Made by a program: the position numbers and the translations under genes
Assembly (NCBI RefSeq): GCF_042676085.1
Contig: NZ_JBHTKH010000004.1
Location: forward strand, 62,001-126,000
Direction: 5' to 3'
Length of the DNA stretch: 64,000 nt
From: Terrabacter terrigena
GTDB taxonomy: Bacteria; Actinomycetota; Actinomycetes; Actinomycetales; Dermatophilaceae
Notes under the pieces: generated by a model
What the model saw: only the letters and a program-made list of their open reading frames with translations
Told to the model about the DNA's origin: nothing
Databases searched by the model: none
Shown here: piece after piece, positions 17,243 to 25,885 of the stretch
Layout: every line of letters begins with the position of its first letter
Numbering within the stretch: position 1 is the stretch's first letter

Positions 17243-18594
17243 GCGAAGAGCTCCTTGAGGCAGGCGCCGAACATCTCGGTGTGGGCGTCGACGTCGGCGG
17301 CCGTCGTGGCGGGGCTCATCAGGGCCATGTTGTGGAACGGCGTGAGCAGGATGCCGCGGTTGAGCGCATGGAGATGGAGGTACTGCTGCAGCTCGAAGTC
17401 GTCGGCGTCGTGCGCGTCCTGCCCGTCCCGTGACGGGCGGCCCGAGAAGTTGTACTCGGCCCGGGCCCCGAGCCGCGTGACGTGCCAGTCGGCCCCGACC
17501 GCGTCGATGCCGGCCTGCACGCCGTCGGCCCACGCGTCGGCGAGCGGCACCATCCACTCGAAGGCCTCGGCGGTCATGACCTGCTCGAGCGTCGCCTTCA
17601 TCGCCGCCATCGAGAGTCCGTTGCCGGCGAGAGTGCCGCCGATGCCGCCCACGTCGATCTCCTCGAGCTCGACGGAGGTCGCGATGCGGTCGGCGATCTG
17701 CTGGCTGAATCCGAAGGTGCCGCAGGGGATCCCGCCACCGATCGACTTGCCGATGACGAGCATGTCGGGCTGCAGACCGTGGGCGCCGGTGTAGCCGCCC
17801 GGCCCCGCGCAGATGGTGTGGGTCTCGTCGTTGACGAGCAGCGCGCCGTACCGTGTGGCCAGCTCGCGCACGCCCTCGTTGTAGCCGGGGTCGGGCAGGA
17901 CGATGCCGATGTTCGTGAGGGCCGGCTCGACGAGGATCGCGGCGACGTCGCCGTGGGCGAGGGCCTGCTCGAGCGCGGCGAGGTCGTTGAACTCGACGAC
18001 GCGTGTCGTCTCGGAGGTGGGCACGGGCGCCCCGATGTTGCCGGGCCGGTTCGTCGTCGCGCCGCCCGGGCCGAGTGTGGCGAAGGCCTCGTCGACCGAC
18101 CCGTGGTAGCACCAGTTGTGCACGACGACCTTGCTGCGGCCGGTGAGGTGGCGGGCGTAGCGGATCGCGTGGCGGTTGGCGTCGGTGGCCGTGAGCGTGA
18201 ACTGCCAGTAGGGGAGGCCGAACCGCTCTGCCAGCCCGCTCGAGACCGCGATCGCGTCCTCCGTGGGCAGCATCGTGGTGATGCCGCGCGCGAGCTGGTG
18301 CGTCACCGCCTCGACGGTCGGCGCCGGGGAGTGGCCCATCATCGCGCCGGTGTCGCCGAGGCAGAGGTCGACATGGTCGATCCCGTCGACGCACGTGAAG
18401 TGGGCGCCGGCCGCCCCGGCGACGAAGACGGGGAAGTCCCCGGGCCACTTGACCATCCAGCTCATCGGCACGCCGCCCGGCATGTGCGCGGCGGCCTGCT
18501 CGGCCAGGGCGCGCGAGCGCGGTCGGGCCTCCAGGAAGGCCTGCCGCTCTCGGGCGTGCAGCCCGGCGAGGCGGGCTCGGTCCACGGTGCTCAT
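17239..18594 (-). CDS. Class III PLP aminotransferase (glutamate-1-semialdehyde aminomutase-like)
   Basis: A 451-residue fold-type I PLP enzyme. It shows LCLGDTGAMMGHSPAPTVEA (substrate and phosphate-loop region), NWCYHGSVDEA (cofactor-stacking region), VNDETHTICAGPGGY (cofactor Asp) and VIGKSIGGGIPCG with the Schiff-base Lys. These place it in the class III group near glutamate-1-semialdehyde aminomutase, but it sits beside an FAD amine oxidase rather than haem genes, so amine or amino-acid catabolism is more likely. The ATG at 18594 is favoured because the frame upstream is Arg/Cys-rich. The gene is divergent from the DAO-type oxidoreductase across a palindrome. Confidence 0.85.
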   Translation of the reverse strand: MSTVDRARLAGLHARERQAFLEARPRSRALAEQAAAHMPGGVPMSWMVKWPGDFPVFVAGAAGAHFTCVDGIDHVDLCLGDTGAMMGHSPAPTVEAVTHQLARGITTMLPTEDAIAVSSGLAERFGLPYWQFTLTATDANRHAIRYARHLTGRSKVVVHNWCYHGSVDEAFATLGPGGATTNRPGNIGAPVPTSETTRVVEFNDLAALEQALAHGDVAAILVEPALTNIGIVLPDPGYNEGVRELATRYGALLVNDETHTICAGPGGYTGAHGLQPDMLVIGKSIGGGIPCGTFGFSQQIADRIATSVELEEIDVGGIGGTLAGNGLSMAAMKATLEQVMTAEAFEWMVPLADAWADGVQAGIDAVGADWHVTRLGARAEYNFSGRPSRDGQDAHDADDFELQQYLHLHALNRGILLTPFHNMALMSPATTAADVDAHTEMFGACLKELFA

Positions 18595-18647
18595 GTGCGC
18601 ATCCTGCCCGTGCCGGCGCCGCGACGGAAGGCCCGACACCCGCAAGC

Positions 18648-18670
18648 ACACCTGCGGAATCCGTAGGTGT
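18648..18670. promoter_or_regulatory. 23-bp inverted repeat, candidate operator
   Basis: ACACCTGCGGA (18648-18658) and TCCGTAGGTGT (18660-18670) flank a central A and pair with a single mismatch. The site lies in the 150-bp gap between the divergent class III aminotransferase and FAD oxidoreductase genes. Perfect dyad symmetry of this size is a typical dimeric-regulator operator, so the two genes are probably co-regulated. No adjacent regulator gene is an obvious candidate. Confidence 0.6.
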
Positions 18671-18744
18671 TGGAAGGGGATTCAAGTGAAAATGATGAGC
18701 CGCGGAGGCCTTGCGAGGGTGCCCCGAGATGGCATGATCCCGCC

Positions 18745-20151
18745 ATGCCTCCCGCCTTGCCGCCCTCCAGGACCACGAGCGGCTACCGGGGACTCAGCCT
18801 CTGGCACGACACGATCGACGACATCGAGCCCCGCGCGTCACTGGGCGCCGACACCGAGGTCGACGTCGCGATCGTGGGGGCCGGCTACACCGGGCTCTGG
18901 ACGGCGTACCACCTCGTGGCGACCGACCCGACGATCCGCGTCGCCGTCATCGAGAAGGAGGTCGCCGGCTTCGGCGCCTCGGGACGCAACGGCGGCTGGT
19001 GCTCCGCCCTTTTCCCGACCTCGCTCAAGCGGATGGCCGCGGAACGCGGTCGCGACGCCGCGGTGCGGATGCAGCGCCGCCTCCACCAGACGGTCGCCGA
19101 CATCGGCGCGGTCACCGACGCCGAGGGCATCGACTGCCACTTCGACCAGGGCGGCTACCTGTCCGTGGCTCGCAACCCCGCGCAGCTCGAGCGGATCCGC
19201 GAGGAGGCCGCCGACCACCGCGCCTGGGGCTTCGGCGAGGAGGACCACCGGCTGCTCGACGCGCACGAGGTGACCGCCGTCGCCTCGGTCGCCGACGCCC
19301 TCGGTGGCTCGTTCACGCCGCACTGCGCCGCGATCCACCCGGCTCGGCTCGTCCGTGGGCTCGCCGACGCCGTCGAGCGACGGGGTGTCGTCATCCACGA
19401 ACGCACCAGTGCCGTCGACGTCCGCAGCCGTCGGGTCGTGACGCCCCACGGCACGGTGCGCGCCGAGCACGTCGTCCTCGCCACCGAGGGCTACACCCCG
19501 ACGGTCGCGGGCCGCCGCCGTGCGATCGCCCCCATCTACTCCCTCATGACGGCGACGGAGCCACTGCCCGACGAGGTGTGGGCGCAGATCGGCCTCGAGG
19601 GCCGCGCCACCTTCGCCGACAACCGGCACCTGACGATCTACGGGCAGCGCACCCGCGACGGCCGCATCGCCTTCGGCGGAAGGGGCGCGCCGTACCACTA
19701 CGCCTCCAAGGTCTCGCCCCTCTACGACCGCGACGAACGCGTCCACGCGAGCCTGCGGCGGATCCTCGTCGAGCTCTTCCCGGTGCTCGACGGCGTCACC
19801 TTCACCCACTCCTGGGGCGGCAACCTCGGCGTCCCCCGTGACTGGTTCCCGTCGGTGCGCCACGACCGCCACACCGGCCTCGCCTTCGCGGGCGGCTACG
19901 TCGGCGACGGTGTCGCGACCTCCGCGCTCGCGGGGCGCACCCTCGCCGCCATGATCAGTGGCGACGACCCCGAGGAGCTCTCGACTCTCCCGTGGGCCGG
20001 GCGGACGTCGCGCGACTGGGAGCCCGAGCCGCTGCGCTGGATCGGGGTCAACGCCGTGACCGCCCTCATGACGTCGGCGGACTGGTCGGAGCGCCGCACG
20101 GGTCGGCCGTCGCGCGCCGCGTCGGCCTTCTGGACGGCGATCGGGCAGTAG
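18745..20151 (+). CDS. FAD-dependent amine oxidase, DAO family (PuuB/OrdL-like)
   Basis: A 468-residue flavoprotein. The dinucleotide-binding motif VAIVGAGYTGLWTAYHL is followed by EKEVAGFGASGRNGGW, a signature of the PuuB/OrdL branch of D-amino-acid-oxidase-like enzymes that oxidise gamma-glutamylputrescine and similar amines. The C-terminal end shows GLAFAGGYVGDGVATSALAGRTLA, closing the FAD site. The ATG at 18745 follows CATGAT-N6. It is divergent from a class III aminotransferase, fitting a two-enzyme amine-degradation route (inference). A paralogue of similar length lies at 61910-63322. Confidence 0.86.
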   Translation: MPPALPPSRTTSGYRGLSLWHDTIDDIEPRASLGADTEVDVAIVGAGYTGLWTAYHLVATDPTIRVAVIEKEVAGFGASGRNGGWCSALFPTSLKRMAAERGRDAAVRMQRRLHQTVADIGAVTDAEGIDCHFDQGGYLSVARNPAQLERIREEAADHRAWGFGEEDHRLLDAHEVTAVASVADALGGSFTPHCAAIHPARLVRGLADAVERRGVVIHERTSAVDVRSRRVVTPHGTVRAEHVVLATEGYTPTVAGRRRAIAPIYSLMTATEPLPDEVWAQIGLEGRATFADNRHLTIYGQRTRDGRIAFGGRGAPYHYASKVSPLYDRDERVHASLRRILVELFPVLDGVTFTHSWGGNLGVPRDWFPSVRHDRHTGLAFAGGYVGDGVATSALAGRTLAAMISGDDPEELSTLPWAGRTSRDWEPEPLRWIGVNAVTALMTSADWSERRTGRPSRAASAFWTAIGQ

Positions 20152-20154
20152 GCG

Positions 20155-20967
20155 TCAGCGGCCGTATGCCGTGAAGGCGCCGTCTGCGAGCACCGGCACC
20201 ACCTGCGACGTGTCGAGCTCGCCGGCGACGGCGACGTCGTCGGGCCAGCCCTGCTCGACGAGCTCGCGTCCGCTGGCGCACGCCTCGAGGGCCTCGTCGA
20301 CGCGGTGCTCGACGGTGAGCCAGGCGGTGCCTGCCGCCTCGGCCTCGGGGCTGAGCAGCAGGGGCCCGGCTCGGTGCTCGAGCAGCCCGGCCAGGGCGGC
20401 GACGACCGAGCCCGCGCCCCAGAGGTCCTCGACCGCGGGCCGCAGCGAGGCGTCGGGCCAGCGCTCGCCGGCCGGCACCACGACGACGGCCGGCGCGGTC
20501 GCAGCCCCGACCGTCGAGTCGAGCCAGTCGACGAGCCACGCTGCCACCGCCGAGCGGTTGCGCAGCGAGGCCGCCACGACCTGGGCGCCGGCCCCGGCGA
20601 GGCGCGCGGCGATCGTCGAGCCGTTCGGGGAGGGCAGCACGAGGTCGCGCAGGGGGCCGGCGGCCCGGATCGACGACGACGAGAGGCTCACCCCGCCCCC
20701 CGCGCGGGACCGACTGCGGGGCACCGCGAGAGTCGCGCCGCGCTCCGCCGCGAAGGTCGTCGCCGAGTCGTCCTTCCAGGGGTAGGGGTGAACCGTGGTT
20801 CCGGCGTCGACGGCGACCGACACGCACGTGGTGAAGCTCAGCACGTCGACGACGACGGCACACACCGGCGACCCGGCCGCGACGGCATACGCGGTGAGCG
20901 CCCCGGCGGCCGTGGGGCCCCAGTCGAGCCGCACGACGTGCTGGTCCTGCGAGTGCCACGGCTGCAT
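20155..20967 (-). CDS. 2-phosphosulfolactate phosphatase family (ComB-like)
   Basis: A 270-residue protein matching ComB: an N-terminal V-V-V-D-V-L-S-F-T-T-C segment, the basic/acidic active-site region, and LVLPSPNGSTIAARL, which corresponds to the conserved S-P-N-G-S motif of this Mg-dependent phosphatase. ComB acts in coenzyme M synthesis in archaea; its bacterial role is mostly unknown, and no other coenzyme M genes are present here. The ATG at 20967 follows TAGGTT-N7, suggesting a leaderless transcript; an upstream in-frame TTG is less likely. Confidence 0.84.
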   Translation of the reverse strand: MQPWHSQDQHVVRLDWGPTAAGALTAYAVAAGSPVCAVVVDVLSFTTCVSVAVDAGTTVHPYPWKDDSATTFAAERGATLAVPRSRSRAGGGVSLSSSSIRAAGPLRDLVLPSPNGSTIAARLAGAGAQVVAASLRNRSAVAAWLVDWLDSTVGAATAPAVVVVPAGERWPDASLRPAVEDLWGAGSVVAALAGLLEHRAGPLLLSPEAEAAGTAWLTVEHRVDEALEACASGRELVEQGWPDDVAVAGELDTSQVVPVLADGAFTAYGR

Positions 20968-20987
20968 GGCAACCAACCTAGAGGGCC

Positions 20988-21644
20988 TCAGGCGCCGAAG
21001 GCCTGCGTCCAGTACGTGCCGTAGCGGCCGCCCGTGGCGTAGCCGACGCCGATGTCGCGGTAGGCGCAGTTCAGGATGTTCGCCCGGTGTGCGGCGCTGC
21101 CCATCCAGGCCTGCATGACCGCCATGGCGCTGACCTGGCCGGCCGCGATGTTCTCGGCGAGGGCACCCCCGGCCCAGCCCGCGGCCCGGATGCGCTGCGC
21201 GAAGGTGCGACCGTCGGGGCTCGTGTGCGAGAAGTAGGAGCGCGCGGCCATGTCGGCGCTGTGGTCCTGGGCCGCCCGAGCCAGCAGGGCGTGGGTCGCG
21301 ACCGGCGCGCAGCCGGCGCGGGCGCGCTCCGCGTTGACGAGCGAGACGACCTGCTCGGCCACGGCCTCGCGGACCCGCGTGGGCAGCTGTCCGGTGGGTG
21401 GCGACACCGACGACGTGGCGGGCGTCGGCGACGTGAGCGGGCCGGGCGCCGGCGCGCTCAGCTCGCCGATGGTGCTCGTGGGCGTGCTCGTGGGCGACGG
21501 TCCCGGCCCGGCATGTCCCAGGCGCAGGTCACCTGCCGAGCGGAGGATCACGACACCGGCCAGCACGAGCAGCGCGGAGGCCGTCAGCGTCAGGATGACG
21601 GCGCGCCGTGACCCCGGATCCGCGGGGTCGGTGTGCCTGCCCAT
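20988..21644 (-). CDS. Membrane-anchored CAP-domain (SCP/PR1-like) protein
   Basis: A 218-residue protein. The N-terminal helix AVILTLTASALLVLAGVVIL is a signal-anchor, followed by a Pro/Ser/Thr linker and a CAP domain with VSLVNAERARAGCAPVATH, AARSYFSHTSPDGRTF, GALAENIAAG and WMGSAAHRANILNCAYRDIGVGYA. The conserved His/Glu residues of the CAP cavity are visible. Secreted CAP proteins of bacteria have uncertain roles. The ATG at 21644 has a GAAAGG site at good spacing. Confidence 0.87.
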   Translation of the reverse strand: MGRHTDPADPGSRRAVILTLTASALLVLAGVVILRSAGDLRLGHAGPGPSPTSTPTSTIGELSAPAPGPLTSPTPATSSVSPPTGQLPTRVREAVAEQVVSLVNAERARAGCAPVATHALLARAAQDHSADMAARSYFSHTSPDGRTFAQRIRAAGWAGGALAENIAAGQVSAMAVMQAWMGSAAHRANILNCAYRDIGVGYATGGRYGTYWTQAFGA

Positions 21645-21727
21645 GAGCGCCTTTCGTCGACCGGCGAGCGGTACCTTACGCGTCCGGAGGGCGCGCGGGC
21701 GCGTTGGAGGACGACGGGGTGTCGGGG

Positions 21728-22447
21728 TCAGGCCCCGCAGACGCCTCCGCACCCGCCGGCGCCGCAGCCTCCGCCGCACCCACCGCCGGCGGCCACCGGC
21801 TCGGGCACCTCGTGCCGGGTCGCCCAGGCCGTCTCCAGGGCCTGGCTGAAGACCTCGACGGGCTGCGCGCCGGAGACGCCGTACTTGCGGTCGAGCACGA
21901 AGAACGGCACCGACTCGATGCCGAGCATCTTCGCGGTGGCCTCGTCGCTGCGCACGTGGTTGCCGAAGTCGTCGGAGTCGAGCATGTCCCGCACGGCGTC
22001 GGCCTCGAGGCCGATGTCGGTGGCGAGCCGGACGAGGGTCTCGCGGTCGCCGACAGCCAGGCCATCGGTGAAGTAGGCGCGCATGAGGCGCTCGTGGGCG
22101 GCATCGGCCAGGCCGTGCTCGGCGGCGAGGTGCACGACGCGGTGCGCGTCGAAGGTGTTGCCGTAGCGGGCCTGCTCCCAGTTGAACTGGAGCCCGAGCT
22201 CGGTGGCTGCGGCAGCCATCGACCGGTGCTGCGCCACGGCCTGCTCGCGGGTGGTGCCGTACTTGGCGGCGACGAGGTCGACCAGCGGGACGTCCGACAC
22301 GGGCTCGGCGCCGCGGTCCAGCTCGAAGCTGTGCCACTGCACGTCGAGCTCGTCGGCGTGCTCGAACTGCGCGATGGCGGCCTCCAGGCGCCGCTTGCCG
22401 AGGTAGCAGAACGGGCACACGATGTCGGACCAGATGTCGATCTTCAC
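21728..22447 (-). CDS. DsbA family oxidoreductase, FrnE-like
   Basis: A 239-residue thioredoxin-fold protein without a signal peptide. The redox motif CPFC is at residues 11-14 (SDIVCPFCYLGKRRLE), and the cis-Pro region is GIESVPFFVLDRKYGVSGAQP. The D-V-x-W-H-S-F-E-L-D pattern is typical of FrnE, a cytosolic disulfide isomerase linked to oxidative stress. Unusual is a C-terminal Gly/Cys-rich tail with four cysteines after residue 218, which may bind metal or carry extra redox activity. The GTG start follows TAGGTT by eight bases. Confidence 0.9.
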   Translation of the reverse strand: MKIDIWSDIVCPFCYLGKRRLEAAIAQFEHADELDVQWHSFELDRGAEPVSDVPLVDLVAAKYGTTREQAVAQHRSMAAAATELGLQFNWEQARYGNTFDAHRVVHLAAEHGLADAAHERLMRAYFTDGLAVGDRETLVRLATDIGLEADAVRDMLDSDDFGNHVRSDEATAKMLGIESVPFFVLDRKYGVSGAQPVEVFSQALETAWATRHEVPEPVAAGGGCGGGCGAGGCGGVCGA

Positions 22448-22458
22448 GGACGTGAAAC

Positions 22459-23319
22459 CTACCCGCGCACCCCGGTGTTCCCCGCATCACGCGTGACGCG
22501 GCGCACGATGGCCGAGGCGACCTGCTCGTCCCGGGTCTCGGGCAGCCAGTGCCCGGCGTCGAGCTCGACGAACTCGTAGTCGCCCGTCACGTGCTCGCGG
22601 GTCAGCTCCGCGGCCGTGCGCCCGAGGAACGGGTCGCGGCTGCCCCACACGTAGGTCGTGGGCACCTCGACCCGGTGCGCCCGCACGTGCGAACGACGGG
22701 CGGCGCGGTACCAGTTGATCGGCCCGGCGAGCGCGTCGTGGTGGGCCAGCCGTGCGGCATACCTGCCGCGGTCCTCGGCGGGCAGCCCCGAGCGCGCCAT
22801 GAGCGACTCGAAGCGGGCGGACACCGCCCGCTCGGGCAGGCGCGGCACCTGGAAGGCGGCCATGTACCAGGACTTGCGCTTCTGCTCGACGCCCCGGCGC
22901 CACGCCCGGCCCATGGCGGCGGGGTGCGGCGTCGACAGCACGGTGAGCGAGGCGATGCGGTGCGGGTGGTTCGCCGCGACCAGCCAGGCGACGGCGCCGC
23001 CCCAGTCGTGCCCGACGAGGTGCACGCGCTCCCGGCCGGACGCGTCGACGAGAGCGAGCACGTCGGCCACGAGCTCCTCGAGACGGTAGGCCCCCACCTC
23101 TGCCGGCCGCGCACCCGGCGAGTAGCCGCGCTGGTCGGGTGCGAGGGTGCGCAGGCCGCTCTCGTTCAGGCGGCCGGCGACGCGGTCCCAGCTCGAGCGG
23201 TCGGTCGGGAAGCCGTGCAGCAGCACCACGACCTCACCCTCGACTGGCCCGGTGTCGGTCACCTCGAACGTGAGGCCGTGTCGGGTGAACGTCGTGGTCC
23301 GCTCGTCGGGGTGGCGCAT
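22459..23319 (-). CDS. Alpha/beta hydrolase, epoxide-hydrolase-like
   Basis: A 286-residue alpha/beta hydrolase. The oxyanion segment LLHGFPTDRSSWD, the nucleophile elbow VGHDWGGAVAW with Asp as nucleophile, the acid region YVWGSRDPFLG and the catalytic His in DAGHWLPETRDEQV are all present. The Asp nucleophile and the HGFP motif point to epoxide hydrolase or haloalkane-dehalogenase relatives rather than serine esterases. The ATG at 23319 is chosen because both GGGAG and a CAGGAT-N6 element precede it. The gene follows 11 bp upstream of, and in the same direction as, the FrnE-like gene. Confidence 0.88.
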   Translation of the reverse strand: MRHPDERTTTFTRHGLTFEVTDTGPVEGEVVVLLHGFPTDRSSWDRVAGRLNESGLRTLAPDQRGYSPGARPAEVGAYRLEELVADVLALVDASGRERVHLVGHDWGGAVAWLVAANHPHRIASLTVLSTPHPAAMGRAWRRGVEQKRKSWYMAAFQVPRLPERAVSARFESLMARSGLPAEDRGRYAARLAHHDALAGPINWYRAARRSHVRAHRVEVPTTYVWGSRDPFLGRTAAELTREHVTGDYEFVELDAGHWLPETRDEQVASAIVRRVTRDAGNTGVRG

Positions 23320-23429
23320 GCTCCCATCCTGCAGGCACCTGCCGCCGGCCGGGACGGCCGCCTGCCCGGGTGTTCCCGTAGGGGGCAATCCGGAGGCGGA
23401 CTCCCCATGCACCCACCTACTGTTGAGTC

Positions 23430-25133
23430 ATGTCCCAGGGGTCCGGTCCGCGCTCACCCGGGCGCGTCGGCCGCCCGTGGTGGCACCTGTCGCGCACCGG
23501 CCTGTTCTTCGGCGCCGCGTACTTCCTGACGTCGATGTCGCCGAGCCTGCTGCCGCGCACCTGGTACTACCAGGGCCTCATCAGCGGGCTCTGCGCCGTC
23601 GCCGGCTACGCCCTCGGCGCCACCGTGTCGTGGCTGGTGCGCACCGTCGCACGGCTGATCGACCTGCGGGTCACGGTCAGCGGCGAGGCCCGGCACTGGC
23701 TGCTGGTCGCCGCTCCCGTCTTCACCGCCGTCGCCGTGCTCGGCCTCACCGTCGCCAACGTGCGTGCCCAGGCCCGCACCGCGGCGGTCGTCGGGCTGGC
23801 GCCCCTCGACCCCGGCGACTGGGCCCTCGCGCTGGCTCTCGCCACCGTCATCGCCGTCGTGTTCATCGCCATCGCGCGGGGTCTGCGCAGCGCGACGCAC
23901 CACCTCGCCGAGGCCGCCGGACACGTGCTGCCCGGGGCGCTCGCGAGCGTCATCGCCGTCGTCGTCGTCGCGCTGGCGACGGCCTGGGTGACCGACAGCG
24001 TGCTGCTCCACCGCGGCATGCAGGCCTTCGCCGGCATTGCCGCACAGGTGAACTCGAGCCCGCCGAGCGGTCGCTCCGCGCCGACGTCGCCGCTGCTGTC
24101 GGGCAGCTTCGGTTCCTTCGAGCGCTACGACACGCTCGGCTACCAGGGCCAGATGTTCGTCACGAGCGCGCCGACGGCAGCGCAGATCTCGCGCGCGACC
24201 GGGCGCGGGGCCATCGACCCGATCCGTGTCTACGCGGGGCGCACCGGCGACCGCAGCGTGGCCGACGTCGCCGACGCCGTCGTGGCCGAGCTGAAGCGCA
24301 CCAACGCCTTCCACCGCCGGGTCCTGGCCGTGTTCACGACGACGGGCACCGGCTGGGTCGACGACTGGTCGGCGCAGGCGGTCGAGTACCTCGCCAACGG
24401 TGACAGCGCCATCGCCGCGATGCAGTACTCCTACCTGCCGAGCGCGATGTCGATCATGACCGACCGCGACACCCCCCGCGAGGCGGGCAAGGCGCTCTTC
24501 GACAAGGTGTATGCCGTCTGGCGGGCGCTTCCCGAGGACGACCGTGCACAGCTGGTCGTCGGCGGCGAGTCGCTGGGCGCGTACGGTGGCCAGGCCGCCT
24601 TCGCCGATGCCGACGACATGATGGCCCGGGCCCAGGGCGGGGTGTGGGTGGGCACCCCGAGCTTCACGGGCATCGTCACGTCGCTGACGACGCGGCGCAC
24701 CGAGGGCTCGCCCGAGATCCTCCCGGTGGTCGACGACGGCCGGCACATCCGCTTCGCCGCGAGCGGCGACCAGCTGACCCACGACTACTACGGCCGCGAC
24801 TACGGCACGTGGGACTTCCCGCGCTTCGTCTACGCGCAGCACCCTTCCGACCCCGTCGTGTGGTGGAACCCTGCCCTCCTGGGGGCCGAGCCCGACTGGC
24901 TGCGTGAGCCGCGCGGGCGCGACGTCAACCCGGACGTCACGTGGATCCCGTTCGTCACCTTCTGGCAGCTGACGACCGACATGGCCGTCGGCCACGACCC
25001 ACCCGACGGCTACGGTCACCGTTACGGCGCCGAGCTCGTGCCTGCGTGGGGGTCGGTGCTCGGCGGTTCGCCGACCGACGACTACTCGAGGATCGTCGAC
25101 GGCATCGACGAGACGGTGAACCGGGTCGAATGA
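23430..25133 (+). CDS. Membrane alpha/beta-hydrolase family protein (Abhydrolase_9 type)
   Basis: A 567-residue protein. The N-terminal 200 residues contain about four to five membrane helices; the C-terminal domain has the nucleophile motif VVGGESLGAYGGQAAF typical of an actinobacterial alpha/beta-hydrolase family with an N-terminal membrane region. VFTTTGTGWVDDWSAQAVEYLANGD and PSDPVVWWNPALL are also conserved-looking. The substrate is unknown. The ATG follows TACTGT-N6. It overlaps the next gene in ATGA. Confidence 0.82.
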   Translation: MSQGSGPRSPGRVGRPWWHLSRTGLFFGAAYFLTSMSPSLLPRTWYYQGLISGLCAVAGYALGATVSWLVRTVARLIDLRVTVSGEARHWLLVAAPVFTAVAVLGLTVANVRAQARTAAVVGLAPLDPGDWALALALATVIAVVFIAIARGLRSATHHLAEAAGHVLPGALASVIAVVVVALATAWVTDSVLLHRGMQAFAGIAAQVNSSPPSGRSAPTSPLLSGSFGSFERYDTLGYQGQMFVTSAPTAAQISRATGRGAIDPIRVYAGRTGDRSVADVADAVVAELKRTNAFHRRVLAVFTTTGTGWVDDWSAQAVEYLANGDSAIAAMQYSYLPSAMSIMTDRDTPREAGKALFDKVYAVWRALPEDDRAQLVVGGESLGAYGGQAAFADADDMMARAQGGVWVGTPSFTGIVTSLTTRRTEGSPEILPVVDDGRHIRFAASGDQLTHDYYGRDYGTWDFPRFVYAQHPSDPVVWWNPALLGAEPDWLREPRGRDVNPDVTWIPFVTFWQLTTDMAVGHDPPDGYGHRYGAELVPAWGSVLGGSPTDDYSRIVDGIDETVNRVE

Positions 25134-25777
25134 GCGTCCACCGCTTCCACGGCCGCATCGCCGGCGTCGGTTCGACCTCCGGGGTGCGCGTGGTCGTCGG
25201 GTCGTGGGACCGCACACCCCTCGGGCCGTTCGGCGACGCGATGGTCGAGACGCCTGCCGGGCACCGCCTGCTGCTCGCGCCGACGGCCGAGGTCGCCGCC
25301 TTCGTCGAGGCGACGTATGCGTTCGACGAGGTTCGCCTGGAGGCGGTCCACGTGACGCGGACGGCGGAGGGGTGGAAGGTGCGCTCGCCGTCGCTGACCC
25401 TCGACCTGTCCGTCGGTGGGCGTATGCCGCTGGGCCGGCTGCTGCGCGTCGTCCCCGCCGCCGTCGCGGCGAGTCCCGCGTGGACCACGATGGTCGACCC
25501 GATGGCGCGAGTCGCCCTGCGTGGCGTGCGAACCCGCGGCACGGCCCTCGAGGGGCGGCAGGAGTTCTACGGGGCTACCGACCTGCACCGGGTGGTCGGC
25601 ATGGCCGGGAGTCTCGAGGGCGCACCGCTGGGCGGGCTCGCACCGGTCGACCCGCCCTGCCGGTTCGGCTTCTCGTCGACCCCACGCACACCGTCCGTCA
25701 CGACGGTGGTGACGACGGTGGTGACGTCCGAGGCGACGGCCGACCGACCCGCCCGACGACGTGCCAGCCGCGCCTGA
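25130..25777 (+). CDS. Conserved hypothetical protein
   Basis: A 215-residue soluble protein translationally coupled to the upstream membrane hydrolase (ATGA overlap). It has a beta-rich N-terminal half (FHGRIAGVGSTSGVRVVVGSW) and an Arg/Thr/Val-rich C-terminal tail. No catalytic motif or family is recognised. An internal near-repeat of bases (ACGGTGGTGACG repeated near 25702-25726) encodes TTVVTTVVT close to the C-terminus. The coupled start suggests it works with the membrane hydrolase. Confidence 0.66.
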   Translation: MSVHRFHGRIAGVGSTSGVRVVVGSWDRTPLGPFGDAMVETPAGHRLLLAPTAEVAAFVEATYAFDEVRLEAVHVTRTAEGWKVRSPSLTLDLSVGGRMPLGRLLRVVPAAVAASPAWTTMVDPMARVALRGVRTRGTALEGRQEFYGATDLHRVVGMAGSLEGAPLGGLAPVDPPCRFGFSSTPRTPSVTTVVTTVVTSEATADRPARRRASRA

Positions 25778-25885
25778 GGCACCGCTCGGGGACGCCGGCA
25801 CACGGCATACGCGGTGTCGCGTACCGCGAGGTGTGCGGGCGGCGCCGGTCGACGCGCACCCAGCACGGGGGAGTAGGACTGTCCC

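Noticed and set aside
17239..18594. Call as haem-pathway glutamate-1-semialdehyde aminomutase (hemL)
   Set aside because: The fold is similar, but there are no haem genes nearby and the divergent partner is an amine oxidase, so a catabolic aminotransferase is more likely.
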